Below are positions 25,229-33,287 of a stretch of DNA of 64,000 nucleotides, in pieces. The stretch comes from DATDAH01 sp963823495. GTDB lineage: Bacteria > Actinomycetota > Acidimicrobiia > Acidimicrobiales > DATDAH01. The translations under genes were made by a program, and so were the position numbers. The stretch spans positions 806,001 to 870,000 of the forward strand of contig CAWGLV010000001.1 in the NCBI GenBank assembly GCA_963823495.1, written 5' to 3'. The notes under the pieces are model-generated. The model saw only the letters and a list, made by a program, of their open reading frames with translations. It was not told the DNA's origin and did not search any database. How positions within the stretch are numbered: the first letter of the stretch is position 1; each line of letters begins with the position of its first letter.

Positions 25229-25998
25229 GCTTCGACCTCCTCGGCCATGCCGGGGACGTGTTGGAGGTGCCCGGCCGTTATGGAGTGCACGACCTCCTGC
25301 TGGTCGGTCTCACTGGTCGTGAACAGGTCGACCATCTGGCCGAGCCGCAGCACCGTGATCCGATCCGACACCTCGAAGATGTCGTGGAGGTTGTGGGAGA
25401 TGATGACCACCGCCAGGCCGCGGTCCGCCAGACGGCGGGTGAGGTCGAGGACCTGGCGGGTCTGGGCCACCCCCAGGGCGGCGGTGGGCTCGTCGAGGAT
25501 GACCACCTTGGACTCCCACATGACGGCCTTGGCCACCGCCACGGCCTGGCGCTGACCTCCGGACAGGCCCGCCACCGCCTGGCGGACGGACTGGAGGGTC
25601 GTGACCGAGAGGCTGTCGAGGGTGGCTCGGGAGTCCTCCTCCATGTGCGCTTCGTCGAGGACGATGCCGGACTTGCGCTCGCGGCCCAGGAACATGTTGG
25701 CCACCACGTCGAGGTTGTCGGCCAAGGCGAGATCCTGGTACACGATCTCGATCCCGAGACGTGCCGCCTCGGCCGGCCCGCTGATCTCGACGGAGTGGCC
25801 CTCGTAGCGGATCTCGCCGCGGTCGAAGGGGTAGATGCCGGCGACGCCCTTGATGAGGGTCGACTTGCCGGCCCCGTTGTCCCCCACCAGGGCCATCACC
25901 TCGCCCGGACAGACCTCGAAGTCGACGTTGTAGAGCGCCTGCACGGCCCCGAAGGCCTTGGACACCCCGCGGCACTCGAGGATTGGTGCGTCGGTCAT
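25225..25998 (-). CDS. Sugar ABC transporter ATP-binding protein (single-domain XylG/FrcA type)
   Basis: 257 residues, one nucleotide-binding domain. Walker A is GDNGAGKST near residue 38, the Q-loop EIVYQDLALADNL, signature LSGGQRQAVAVAKAV, Walker B VVILDEPTAALG, and the H-loop His is in VVIISHNLHD. Most bacterial sugar ATPases of this class (RbsA, XylG) have two fused domains. The half-size form is known in FrcA-like systems and actinobacteria. ATG 25998 is preferred to 26010. It follows a strong hairpin that separates it from the binding-protein gene, and it overlaps the permease start. Confidence 0.93.
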   Translation of the reverse strand: MTDAPILECRGVSKAFGAVQALYNVDFEVCPGEVMALVGDNGAGKSTLIKGVAGIYPFDRGEIRYEGHSVEISGPAEAARLGIEIVYQDLALADNLDVVANMFLGRERKSGIVLDEAHMEEDSRATLDSLSVTTLQSVRQAVAGLSGGQRQAVAVAKAVMWESKVVILDEPTAALGVAQTRQVLDLTRRLADRGLAVVIISHNLHDIFEVSDRITVLRLGQMVDLFTTSETDQQEVVHSITAGHLQHVPGMAEEVEA

Positions 25999-26024
25999 GA
26001 TCCCCCGCATTCGTCGGAAACCAA

Positions 26025-26054
26025 GTCGGGGGCGCCCCGAGGGGCGCCCCCGAC
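26025..26054 (-). terminator. Strong intercistronic hairpin (terminator/attenuator)
   Basis: Arms GTCGGGGGCGCCCC (26025-26038) and GGGGCGCCCCCGAC (26041-26054) are perfectly complementary. Read leftward the hairpin is followed by TTGGTTT, a short U-rich tail. It lies 25 bases after the binding-protein stop and before the ATPase gene. Such structures cause partial termination or stabilise the 5' part of the mRNA, giving more binding protein than ATPase and permease. Confidence 0.8.
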
Positions 26055-26079
26055 CGTTGAGACGGCCGTCAGCCGATGA

Positions 26080-27192
26080 CTAGCAGAACTCGGCGAAGTC
26101 GCCCGTGCAGACGTCGTCCTCGGAGACGAAACCGTCGGCGTACACCGTGTCGGCGATGTTGTCCGCCGTCACCGCGATGGGCTCCAGCAGCGTGGCGGGG
26201 CCGCCGCCGACGGGTGCGGTGTCGGTGGCCACGGTGCTCACGTCCTCGCAGTTGAGCAAGGCGATGGCGGCCGCCGCCGACGCTTCCACCTCGGCGGTGA
26301 TGGGCTTGTAGACCGTCATGGTCTGGTCACCCGAGAGGATGAGCTGGATGCCGGGAACGGTGGCGTCCTGCCCGCTGACGGGGATGGTCGTGGTGTCGAG
26401 ACCGGCGGCCTGCATGGCGGTGATCGCCGAGCCGGCGAGGCCGTCGTTGGCGGCGAACACCGCGTCGACCTCGTTGTTGGCATCGGTGAGGATCTGCTCC
26501 ATGATCACGCCGGCCTGGGCGTTGTCCCAGTCGGGCACGGGCTCGTCGGCCACGAGGTTCCAGTCGCCTGCCGCGACCCGCTCCTCGACGGTGGCGTTGT
26601 AGCCGTCGCGGAAGAGGCGGGCGTTGTCGTCGGTGGGACCACCGTTGAGCATCACGATGTTCGGCTGCTCGAGCCCGAGATCGTCGATGGCCGGCTCGAG
26701 GACCTCGGCCATGAGGGCGCCCACCTGGGCGTTGTCGAAGCTGACGTACGCGTCGGCCCCGTCGCTCTCGGTGTTCTCCCGGTCGTGGCTCACGGTCCCG
26801 ATGTCCGCCTCAGCGGCGAGGTCGAGGATCGTGGCTCCGGAACCGGAGTCGAGCTCGGTGAGGACGATGACCCCGGCGCCGTCGGCGATGGCCTGCTCGG
26901 CCTGGGCCTGCTGCTGCTGGGCGTCACCTTCGGCGTTGACGACGGTGGCCTCGATGCCGGCGTCGGCGAACGCCTGCTCGAACAGCGGCTTGTCCTGGGT
27001 CTCCCAGCGATCCGACGACTCGGTGTCGGGCAGGAGCACCCAGGCGCCCGAGTCCGCCGTGGCGCAGTCGCCCGAAGCGGACTCGCCGTCACCGCCGCCA
27101 TCGCCACTGTCGTCGCCACACGCCGCGGCGACGAAGATGAATGCCAAGAGCACGGCCAAGAGCCGGGCTGCTCGCGTCTTCGTCAGCATCAT
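26080..27192 (-). CDS. Sugar ABC transporter substrate-binding lipoprotein (XylF/RbsB type)
   Basis: 370 residues. The lipoprotein signal has charged TKTRAARL, hydrophobic LAVLLAFIFVA and lipobox AAAC, followed by a Gly/Asp/Ser linker. The periplasmic-binding fold shows AIADGAGVIVLTELDSGSG, IGTVSHDRE, NIVMLNGGPTDDNARLFRDG, VDAVFAANDGLAGSAITAMQ and PVSGQDATVPGIQLILSGDQ. This order is typical of xylose-binding proteins (XylF-like). It is exported and captures a pentose or related sugar for the downstream ATPase and permease. ATG has a GGGGAGAA site. A strong hairpin follows the gene. Confidence 0.92.
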   Translation of the reverse strand: MMLTKTRAARLLAVLLAFIFVAAACGDDSGDGGGDGESASGDCATADSGAWVLLPDTESSDRWETQDKPLFEQAFADAGIEATVVNAEGDAQQQQAQAEQAIADGAGVIVLTELDSGSGATILDLAAEADIGTVSHDRENTESDGADAYVSFDNAQVGALMAEVLEPAIDDLGLEQPNIVMLNGGPTDDNARLFRDGYNATVEERVAAGDWNLVADEPVPDWDNAQAGVIMEQILTDANNEVDAVFAANDGLAGSAITAMQAAGLDTTTIPVSGQDATVPGIQLILSGDQTMTVYKPITAEVEASAAAAIALLNCEDVSTVATDTAPVGGGPATLLEPIAVTADNIADTVYADGFVSEDDVCTGDFAEFC

Positions 27193-27247
27193 TTCTCCCC
27201 TTGTTTGGATATCGATCCCGCGAGGGTCGCCGAAACGATGGACCGCA

Positions 27248-27258
27248 AGTTAGCAACT
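27248..27258 (-). promoter_or_regulatory. AGTT-AGC-AACT motif upstream of the sugar-binding protein gene
   Basis: In the 96-bp gap between the second Gfo/Idh/MocA gene and the binding-protein gene there is an 11-bp dyad, AGTTAGCAACT, about 55 bases before the ATG. The decamer GTTAGCAACT also occurs at 15637-15646 before an LLM gene. This would be a plausible operator for sugar control, but the evidence is resemblance only. Confidence 0.3.
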
Positions 27259-27288
27259 CGCCCGGAGTCAGACGATTCCGAGCGGCGC

Positions 27289-28290
27289 TCAGGGCAGGGG
27301 CGCGGGCCGGTTCTCGGCCCGGAGCCGATCGAGGACCGCCAGGTTGGCCACCGCGTCCTCCGGGTCGATCGGCGCCGGCCCACCGCCGAGGATGGCGGCC
27401 GCGAAGGCCTCGGCCTGCAAGCCGTACTGGTCGGCGGCCGGCACGGTGAGGACCTCGGTGGCCGGGTTCTGCGGGGGCTCGCCACCGGCCGTGTGCAGTA
27501 CCCGAGTGGAATGGTCGGGCGGGATGTTGAACGGGATCTCGATCTCGATCCGGCCGTCGGTGCCGAGCACGGTCACGCGTTGGTCCGGCTCGGCCCGGGT
27601 GGCGACGCTGAAGGTGGCGTGACCGGTCGGGAAGGTCAGGAGCCCCGAGCTCAGCACATCGACGTCCGTCGCCGGGTCGATGTCGGCCGTGCCGGCCACC
27701 GCGGCGGGCTCGGCGGCGAACAGCAGGCGAGAGAGGTTCACGGCGTAGCAGCCGATGTCGAGCAGCGCGCCACCACCACAGTCGGCCCGGTTGCGGATGT
27801 TGGCCGGGTCGTCGTTGAAGTAGGAGAAGCGCGTGTGGACCGCCTGGAGCCGGCCGATCCGTTCGGCGACCAGGTGCTGCACGAGTTGCCACGACGGGTG
27901 GAAGCGGTACATGAAGGCCTCCATGAGCAACCGCCCGGGCTCGAACTCGTCGACGATGGCGCGGGCCTCGTCCCGAGTGCGCCCGAGCGGCTTCTCGCAC
28001 AAGACGTGCTTTCCCGCCCGCCCGGCGGCGACCGACCATTCCCGGTGGAGGTGGTTGGGCAGCGGGTTGTAGACCGCGTCGATGTCGGGGTCGGCCAGCA
28101 GTTCGGGGTAGCTGCCGTAGGCCCGCTCGATGCCGAGTCCCGCCGCGACGGCCTGCGCTCGGGACAGGTCCCGCGACGCCAGAGCGACCACCTCACAGCC
28201 CTCGGCCTCCTGGATGGCCGGGATCACCTTCTCGGTCCCGATCGCGGCCGTGCTGAGCACGCCCCACCGAACCGTTCGTCCTGTTGCCAT
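27289..28290 (-). CDS. Gfo/Idh/MocA family oxidoreductase (second copy)
   Basis: 333 residues. The Rossmann start is RWGVLSTAAIGTEKVIPAI. The catalytic Lys motif LCEKPLGRTRDEARA is near residue 95, after DAVYNPLPNHLHREWSVAAG. The second domain has FMYRFHPSWQLVQHLVAERI and the Asp/Cys-rich GGGALLDIGCYAVNLSRLLF. This pattern fits dehydrogenases of the D-xylose/glucose-fructose oxidoreductase branch, which agrees with the xylose-type importer downstream. It is the first gene of the leftward region and may oxidise the imported sugar with NAD(P). It is divergent from an SDR gene. Confidence 0.92.
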   Translation of the reverse strand: MATGRTVRWGVLSTAAIGTEKVIPAIQEAEGCEVVALASRDLSRAQAVAAGLGIERAYGSYPELLADPDIDAVYNPLPNHLHREWSVAAGRAGKHVLCEKPLGRTRDEARAIVDEFEPGRLLMEAFMYRFHPSWQLVQHLVAERIGRLQAVHTRFSYFNDDPANIRNRADCGGGALLDIGCYAVNLSRLLFAAEPAAVAGTADIDPATDVDVLSSGLLTFPTGHATFSVATRAEPDQRVTVLGTDGRIEIEIPFNIPPDHSTRVLHTAGGEPPQNPATEVLTVPAADQYGLQAEAFAAAILGGGPAPIDPEDAVANLAVLDRLRAENRPAPLP

Positions 28291-28389
28291 CGGTTTCTCC
28301 GTTCGTCGACGCCGACCCTAGGAGCCGCTCGTCGTCGGCGGCGCTAGACAGCCTCCTCAGGTAGAGCCCCGACGACCGAGGAGACGACC

Positions 28390-29115
28390 GTGGCATTCAA
28401 CGGGCAGGTGGCGCTGGTGACCGGCGCGAGCAGCGGTATCGGCGAGGCGGTGGCCCGCACGCTGGCCGCCGGGGGTGCATCGGTGGTGTTGGCGGCCCGG
28501 CGGGCCGATCGTCTGGACCGACTCGCCGCCGAGATCGAAGCGGCGGGCGGCGCGGCGTTGGCGGTGACCGCCGATGTCACCGTCGAGGACGAGGTCGACC
28601 GGTTGCACAGCGCGGCCGTCGACCGGTTCGACCGGATCGACATCCTGGTCAACAACGTGGGCGTCGGGTCCTACGGGCCGCTCGGGTCGATGACGGTCGA
28701 GGACTACGACTGGATGATGGGGGCCAACATGCGCTCGAGCTTCCTCTGCACCCACCGGGTCCTCCCGGCCATGCTCGAACGAGGTTCGGGCCAGATCTGC
28801 TTCATCGGCTCGGTGGCCGGCCTGAAGGGCCTGCCGGGCGAGTCGCTGTACTGCGCCTCCAAGTTCGCCCAGATGGGCTTCGCCCAGGCCCTCGACTACG
28901 AGACCCGCGAGCACGGCGTCAAGGTGAGCGTCGTGGCGCCGGGAGGAGTCCGCACCGAGTTCGCCATCGGCACCGGCCGGGTCGCGGGCGATCCGGCGCT
29001 CGACGAGATGCTCGACCCCGAAGCCGTGGCGGCCGCCGTGTCCTTCGCCCTCACCCAGCCCGAGAACGCCCGGACCTTCCTCATCGGGATGCGACCGATG
29101 TCCGAGCCCCTCTGA
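28390..29115 (+). CDS. Short-chain dehydrogenase/reductase (classical SDR)
   Basis: 241 residues with TGASSGIG cofactor motif near residue 11, ADVTVEDEVDRL (the Asp binding adenine), NNVGVGSYGPLG in place of NNAG, catalytic Ser in FIGSVAGLKG, and YCASK (Tyr/Lys) near 158. It is of the small ketoreductase size and NADP(H)-preferring type judging by AARRADR after strand 2. GTG start with GAGGAG 7 bases upstream. A CTAGACAG element at about 28343-28350 may be its -10 region. It stands alone and faces the haloperoxidase gene convergently. Substrate unknown. Confidence 0.93.
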   Translation: MAFNGQVALVTGASSGIGEAVARTLAAGGASVVLAARRADRLDRLAAEIEAAGGAALAVTADVTVEDEVDRLHSAAVDRFDRIDILVNNVGVGSYGPLGSMTVEDYDWMMGANMRSSFLCTHRVLPAMLERGSGQICFIGSVAGLKGLPGESLYCASKFAQMGFAQALDYETREHGVKVSVVAPGGVRTEFAIGTGRVAGDPALDEMLDPEAVAAAVSFALTQPENARTFLIGMRPMSEPL

Positions 29116-29133
29116 GGGGCCCGGCTCCGGGTC

Positions 29134-30996
29134 TCAATCGGCGGTCACCGGGTCGGCCGTGCCCGCATAGAACTCCTGGGCCCGGGCCCAGCCCCGCTGG
29201 GCGACATCGCGGCCCATGAGCCGACCGTTCAGGTCGTCGGCCCGGACGTGGATCCCGCCGTAGAGGCGGGAGAGGCCCGCCTGATCGGCGGCGTCGGCGT
29301 AGCGGGCCCACTGCAGGGTGACGTCCTCGGTCGGTCCGTCCTCGAACTCCAGGTCACCCGCCGGCACCGTCCACTCGTCCAGGCCGCCGGGGAAGTACTC
29401 GCTGCCGGTGAACGCGGCGAGGATCTCCGCCCCCGCCCGGCTGAAGGTCGAGTGCCCCGAGGTGTACCCGGCGAAGGAGGGGGTCACGAACGTGGGGAGC
29501 TGGTAGGTCACCCACTCGACGGCGCGGATCCAGTCCACGCCCGCCAACCCCTCTTCACCCGGTGCGCCGGTCCAGGTCCGCACGACGACCTCGCCGGGCT
29601 CGGCCCCGGCCGCCCCGTGCCGCCCACCCGGGCGCGCCGACGCGACGGTGGCGACCTCGGCCAGCCCGGCCTCGAGAGGGAGGCCGAGGCGGCTGTAGGA
29701 GGGCAGGGCCGGGTCCGTGGACTGGCCGTTCTGGGCGAGGTGGCGGATCATCGAGATGGGTCGCACGTAGTCGTAGTGGCGTTTGGCCCCCCAGGACGCG
29801 ACGGCCGCGTCGTGGAGGGCGCCGTTCAGGGCGAGGTAGAGCTTGACGTCCCACTCCAGACGGTCGACCGTCGGGCCCTCGCCCCCGACCCGGAGCTCCT
29901 CGGCCTGATCGGAGGTGGCGTTGGCCAGGGTGTTCCAGTGCCCGGGCGGGGTCTCAGAGGCCGGGCCGTCGGCCCAGTACTCCGCGACGACCCGGCCGAA
30001 GTCGCCCTGGTTGACCAGGTTGGGTGCGTAGGCCTCACCCGTGACGGGGTTGACCTCGTATCCGTCGCCGTCGTCGGCCCCGACGGTGTTGTCGCCGACG
30101 GCCCCCGGGCTGATGTCGATCGTCGGGGCGCCACGGGGATCCAGGAGGCTGGAGAAGCGGAGGACCTCGAGCGCGGACGCCTTGTACGCGGCGTCGGTGG
30201 CCGGATCACCGAGGTAGGGCGGATCACCCGGATCGAGGGGCAGGCCGTCGGGGTCGGCCGGGAGGGCGAAGGACCGGACGGAGCCCCATTGGGACCCGAC
30301 GAACGCCTGCACGCCGTCCTCGAGGGGAACGCCGTTCTGGCCGATCGCCTGGTCGAGGTCGAGTGGCTGCCACCGGTTCGGGTCGGTCAGGTCCGTGCCG
30401 GGGACCCGCGGCGACAAGGGGGGGTTGACCGGCTCGTACCCGTCGTCCACGTAGTCCTCTGCCTCATTCGATCCGTCGGTCAGGCCGTAGGCGAGGACCT
30501 CGTGGGCGATGCGGTTGCCCAGCGCCGCGGGGGAGTCGCCGTCCGTGGTCACGACGTCGGTCGACAAGCAGAGGTCCTCCATGGTCGTCTCCGCTTGGGC
30601 CAGCGTGTCCTCGGATCCAGCGGTGTCGGCATAGCGCGCCGCGATCACCCGGTAGGCGGCATGGCTGATGGCCTCTTCGCGGGCGGATCCGACGTCCTCG
30701 GCCTCGTGCTGCTCGTCCACGACATAGCCCGTCGCGTCGGGATCGAAGGCCGCCCAGGCGTCCCACATGGCCACGGAGAGGTGGAAGAGGTTTCGAGCGT
30801 GGACCGTGGGCGCCGGGAAGTCCCGGCGGATGGCGTCGAGGTTCACCTCGTCCCACACCCGGGCCACCGACGGCAGACCGGCGAGATCCGGCGAGCAGCC
30901 TCCCGAGGAGGTACAGGACGGGAGCGAGGCGAGGGCGGCGATGGCCACGCCCACCGCGACCGTCCGCCGCATCAGCTGTGGCCCCATGCCGCTCAT
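29134..30996 (-). CDS. Vanadium-dependent haloperoxidase/PAP2-superfamily lipoprotein
   Basis: 620 residues. The N-terminus RRTVAVGVAIAALASLPSC is a lipoprotein signal (lipobox LPSC), so the protein is exported. The vanadate/phosphate site of the PAP2-haloperoxidase superfamily is present in order: AKRHYDYVRPISMIR (Lys and Arg), GYTSGHSTFSRAG (SGH), and SRLYGGIHVRADDLNGRLMG (Arg and axial His). The N-terminal half (HLSVAMWDAWAAFDPDATGY, ISHAAYRVIAARY) matches haloperoxidase-like proteins that lack proven halogenation activity. It may be a peroxidase or phosphatase at the cell surface. It is convergent with an SDR and not in an obvious operon. Confidence 0.85.
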   Translation of the reverse strand: MSGMGPQLMRRTVAVGVAIAALASLPSCTSSGGCSPDLAGLPSVARVWDEVNLDAIRRDFPAPTVHARNLFHLSVAMWDAWAAFDPDATGYVVDEQHEAEDVGSAREEAISHAAYRVIAARYADTAGSEDTLAQAETTMEDLCLSTDVVTTDGDSPAALGNRIAHEVLAYGLTDGSNEAEDYVDDGYEPVNPPLSPRVPGTDLTDPNRWQPLDLDQAIGQNGVPLEDGVQAFVGSQWGSVRSFALPADPDGLPLDPGDPPYLGDPATDAAYKASALEVLRFSSLLDPRGAPTIDISPGAVGDNTVGADDGDGYEVNPVTGEAYAPNLVNQGDFGRVVAEYWADGPASETPPGHWNTLANATSDQAEELRVGGEGPTVDRLEWDVKLYLALNGALHDAAVASWGAKRHYDYVRPISMIRHLAQNGQSTDPALPSYSRLGLPLEAGLAEVATVASARPGGRHGAAGAEPGEVVVRTWTGAPGEEGLAGVDWIRAVEWVTYQLPTFVTPSFAGYTSGHSTFSRAGAEILAAFTGSEYFPGGLDEWTVPAGDLEFEDGPTEDVTLQWARYADAADQAGLSRLYGGIHVRADDLNGRLMGRDVAQRGWARAQEFYAGTADPVTAD

Positions 30997-31048
30997 CTTG
31001 ACCCAAGCTCGTCGCCGGGCTGTGGCGCGCCGCTGGGGGATCGCCGAG

Positions 31049-32239
31049 TCAGGCCACGACGCCGGTGGTCCGCAGTTCCTCTATCCGGTCGGCCAGGCCC
31101 AGTTCGGTGAGGATCTCGTCGGTGTGGTCGCCGAGACCGGGTGAGGGACCGCCGAGAGCCGCCGGGGTCGCGGCGAACTGGGCCGGGTGGCGGGGTAGTC
31201 GCGTCCGCCCGGTCACGGGGTGGTCGAACTCCTCGAAGAGCCCGATGGCCACGGCGTGGGGATCCCGCGTGATCTCCTCGGGACTCAGGATCATGGCGAA
31301 GGGGACCCGCTCGGCTTCGAAGCGCTCGGTGGCCTCCGCCATCGTCATGTTGGCGGCCATGGCGTAGCAGAGGTCGAGGACCGGCTCGAGGACGTCGCGG
31401 TTCTGGTTGCGCTCGGCGATGGTGGCGATGCGGGGGTCGTCCCAGCCCGCGACCCGCAAGGCCTTGCACATGCCGTGGAAGTCGTGGTCCGAGGTCGGGG
31501 TGACGATCCCCCATCCGTCGCTGAAGCGCATCGGCTTGAACCCGGCAACGAAGCTCGACGGCTCGGAGCCGTCGGACTCCATGAGGACCTCGTTGGCCGC
31601 GGCGTCGGCCCACAGGAAGGACACCACGGCGTCGGTCATGGCCAACTCGATGTGTTGGCCGCCCCGGCCCCGCTCCCGGGCGAAGAGCGCCGCGGTCACG
31701 GCCTGGCCGGCGAACAGGGCGGTGACCTTGTCCGCCGCCGTCTGGCGGAGGAAGTCCGGGGTGCCGTGCTCGGGGTCGGCCTGGGCGGCGGCGAACCCGC
31801 CGTAGGCCTGGATGACCGTGTCGTAGGCACTGCGGTCGCGGTAGGGGCCGTCACTGCCGAAGCCGGAGAGGGAGACGTAGACCACATCGGGGTTCAGCGC
31901 CTTCACCTCCTCGTAGCCGACCCCCAGGCGGTCCACGACCCCAGGCCGGAAGTTCTGGACCACCACGTCCACCTCGGCGGCCATCCGGCGGATCAGTTCG
32001 GCCCCCTCGGGCCGGTCGAGGTCCACCACGATCGAGCGCTTCCCGCGGTTGCAGACGAGGAAGAGGGAGGTCAGCCCGTTCACCGAGGCCCCCACCCAGC
32101 GGGCGATGTCGCCGAGCCCGGGACGCTCGACCTTGATCACCTGGGCGCCCTGGTCGGCCATCAACGCGGCCGCGTAGGGACCGGTGAGCGCGATCGAGAG
32201 GTCCAGCACCTTGATCCCGTCCAGCGGTCCTCCTGTCAT
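31049..32239 (-). CDS. Type III CoA-transferase (CaiB/BaiF family)
   Basis: 396 residues. The opening GGPLDGIKVLDLSIALTGPY and QVIKVERPGLGDIAR are the family's CoA-binding N-terminus. VVVQNFRPGVVDRLGVGYE and YVSLSGFGSDGPY follow. The catalytic Asp is the one in RQTAADKVTALFAG, before GQHIELAMTDAVVSFLW. The enzyme moves CoA between acids, or acts as an alpha-methylacyl-CoA racemase-type relative. ATG 32239 is preferred to 32257. It is divergent from the DUF35-thiolase operon across a short promoter gap and probably belongs to the same acyl-CoA pathway. Confidence 0.93.
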   Translation of the reverse strand: MTGGPLDGIKVLDLSIALTGPYAAALMADQGAQVIKVERPGLGDIARWVGASVNGLTSLFLVCNRGKRSIVVDLDRPEGAELIRRMAAEVDVVVQNFRPGVVDRLGVGYEEVKALNPDVVYVSLSGFGSDGPYRDRSAYDTVIQAYGGFAAAQADPEHGTPDFLRQTAADKVTALFAGQAVTAALFARERGRGGQHIELAMTDAVVSFLWADAAANEVLMESDGSEPSSFVAGFKPMRFSDGWGIVTPTSDHDFHGMCKALRVAGWDDPRIATIAERNQNRDVLEPVLDLCYAMAANMTMAEATERFEAERVPFAMILSPEEITRDPHAVAIGLFEEFDHPVTGRTRLPRHPAQFAATPAALGGPSPGLGDHTDEILTELGLADRIEELRTTGVVA

Positions 32240-32294
32240 GGGGCCAGATACTGGCACCTGTCGGGGTCCCGATGGCGGCGACTAGACAGTGGCC
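32240..32294. promoter_or_regulatory. Divergent promoter gap (CoA transferase / DUF35 operon)
   Basis: This 55-bp gap holds CCAG-ATA-CTGG (32243-32253), a small dyad, and TAGACA at 32283-32288. The latter ends 6 bases before GTG 32295, consistent with a leaderless rightward transcript. CTAGACAG also occurs before the SDR at 28390. Confidence 0.4.
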
Positions 32295-33287
32295 GTGACC
32301 CGGTTCGACGAGAGCACGATCACCTTCCCCTACACCCGCTCGCTCGGCCCGGTGACGGGGGCCTTCATGAGCGCCCTCACCGAGAAGCGCATCCTGGGCA
32401 TCCGCAACGGCGACGAGGTGCTGGTGCCGCCCATGGAGTGGGACCCGGTCACGGGCGCCGAGCTGGCCCATGACTTCGTCGAGGTGGGCCCGGCCGGGAC
32501 CGTCGAGTCCTGGACCTGGGTGCCGGACCCGTCCGAGCAGCACCCCCTCGACCACGCCTTCGCCTTCGCCCTCATCCGCCTCGACGGGGCGTCGACCCCC
32601 TTGCTGCACGCGGTGGACTCCGGTTCAGCCGAGGCGATGGCCGACGGGCTGCGGGTGGCGCCCCGCTGGAAGGGCACCCGGGTCGGTCACCTCACCGACG
32701 TGGCCTGCTTCGTGCCCGGCGAGGAACCCGGGACCGACGGCGAGGAGGCCACGGAGGTCTCCGAGGACGGGGTCCGGATGATGGACTACCTCGCCCGCAT
32801 CACGTACCGGAACCCGATCCCGGCCTCGGTCGACCGGGCGGTCGTGGCATCCCGGGAGAACCGGCTCCTGGGCCTGCGGTGCCCGGAATGTGAGCGGGTC
32901 TACAGCGGGGGCAAGGGCAACTGCCCGATCGACGCCCTGGAGTTGGGTCCCGAGCACGAGGTCGACCTGCCCGAACAGGGCACGATCACCAACTACACGG
33001 TCGTCACCCCCGTGCCGTACCCCGGCCAGACCGAGACCGAGCCGTTCGTGCGGGTCTTCGTGCTCCTGGACGGGACCGACGTCGTGCTCAGCTACCAGCC
33101 GGTCGTCGAGTTGCCGGCGGCCGACGTCCGGGTCGGCCTGCGGGTGTCGGCGGTGTGGGCGTCGCCGGCCGAGGCGGTCGACAGCGGCGCCGGCGGCATG
33201 GCCGGGGCCTACGGGAACCTGCTCGGCTGGATCCCGGACGGTCGGCCCGACATCGAGGACCCCGACCTCGTGAACCGGATCTTCTAG
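32295..33287 (+). CDS. Double OB-fold/DUF35 protein (ChsH2-DUF35 or thiolase-partner type)
   Basis: 330 residues. Residues 1-150 form one DUF35-like OB-fold unit (TGAFMSALTEKRILGIRNGD, DEVLVPPMEWDPVTG, TLLHAVDSGSAEAMADG-like strands). Residues 185-310 form a second with rubredoxin-like knuckle CPECERVYSGGKGNCP and the OB strands TITNYTVVTPVPYPGQ and VVLSYQPVVELPAADV. Only three of the usual four knuckle Cys are present. Such proteins bind thiolase-like aldolases (ChsH2-Ltp2 of steroid degradation). GTG 32295 is favoured by the -10 spacing; GTG 32289 is possible. The stop overlaps the next start. Confidence 0.85.
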   Translation: MTRFDESTITFPYTRSLGPVTGAFMSALTEKRILGIRNGDEVLVPPMEWDPVTGAELAHDFVEVGPAGTVESWTWVPDPSEQHPLDHAFAFALIRLDGASTPLLHAVDSGSAEAMADGLRVAPRWKGTRVGHLTDVACFVPGEEPGTDGEEATEVSEDGVRMMDYLARITYRNPIPASVDRAVVASRENRLLGLRCPECERVYSGGKGNCPIDALELGPEHEVDLPEQGTITNYTVVTPVPYPGQTETEPFVRVFVLLDGTDVVLSYQPVVELPAADVRVGLRVSAVWASPAEAVDSGAGGMAGAYGNLLGWIPDGRPDIEDPDLVNRIF

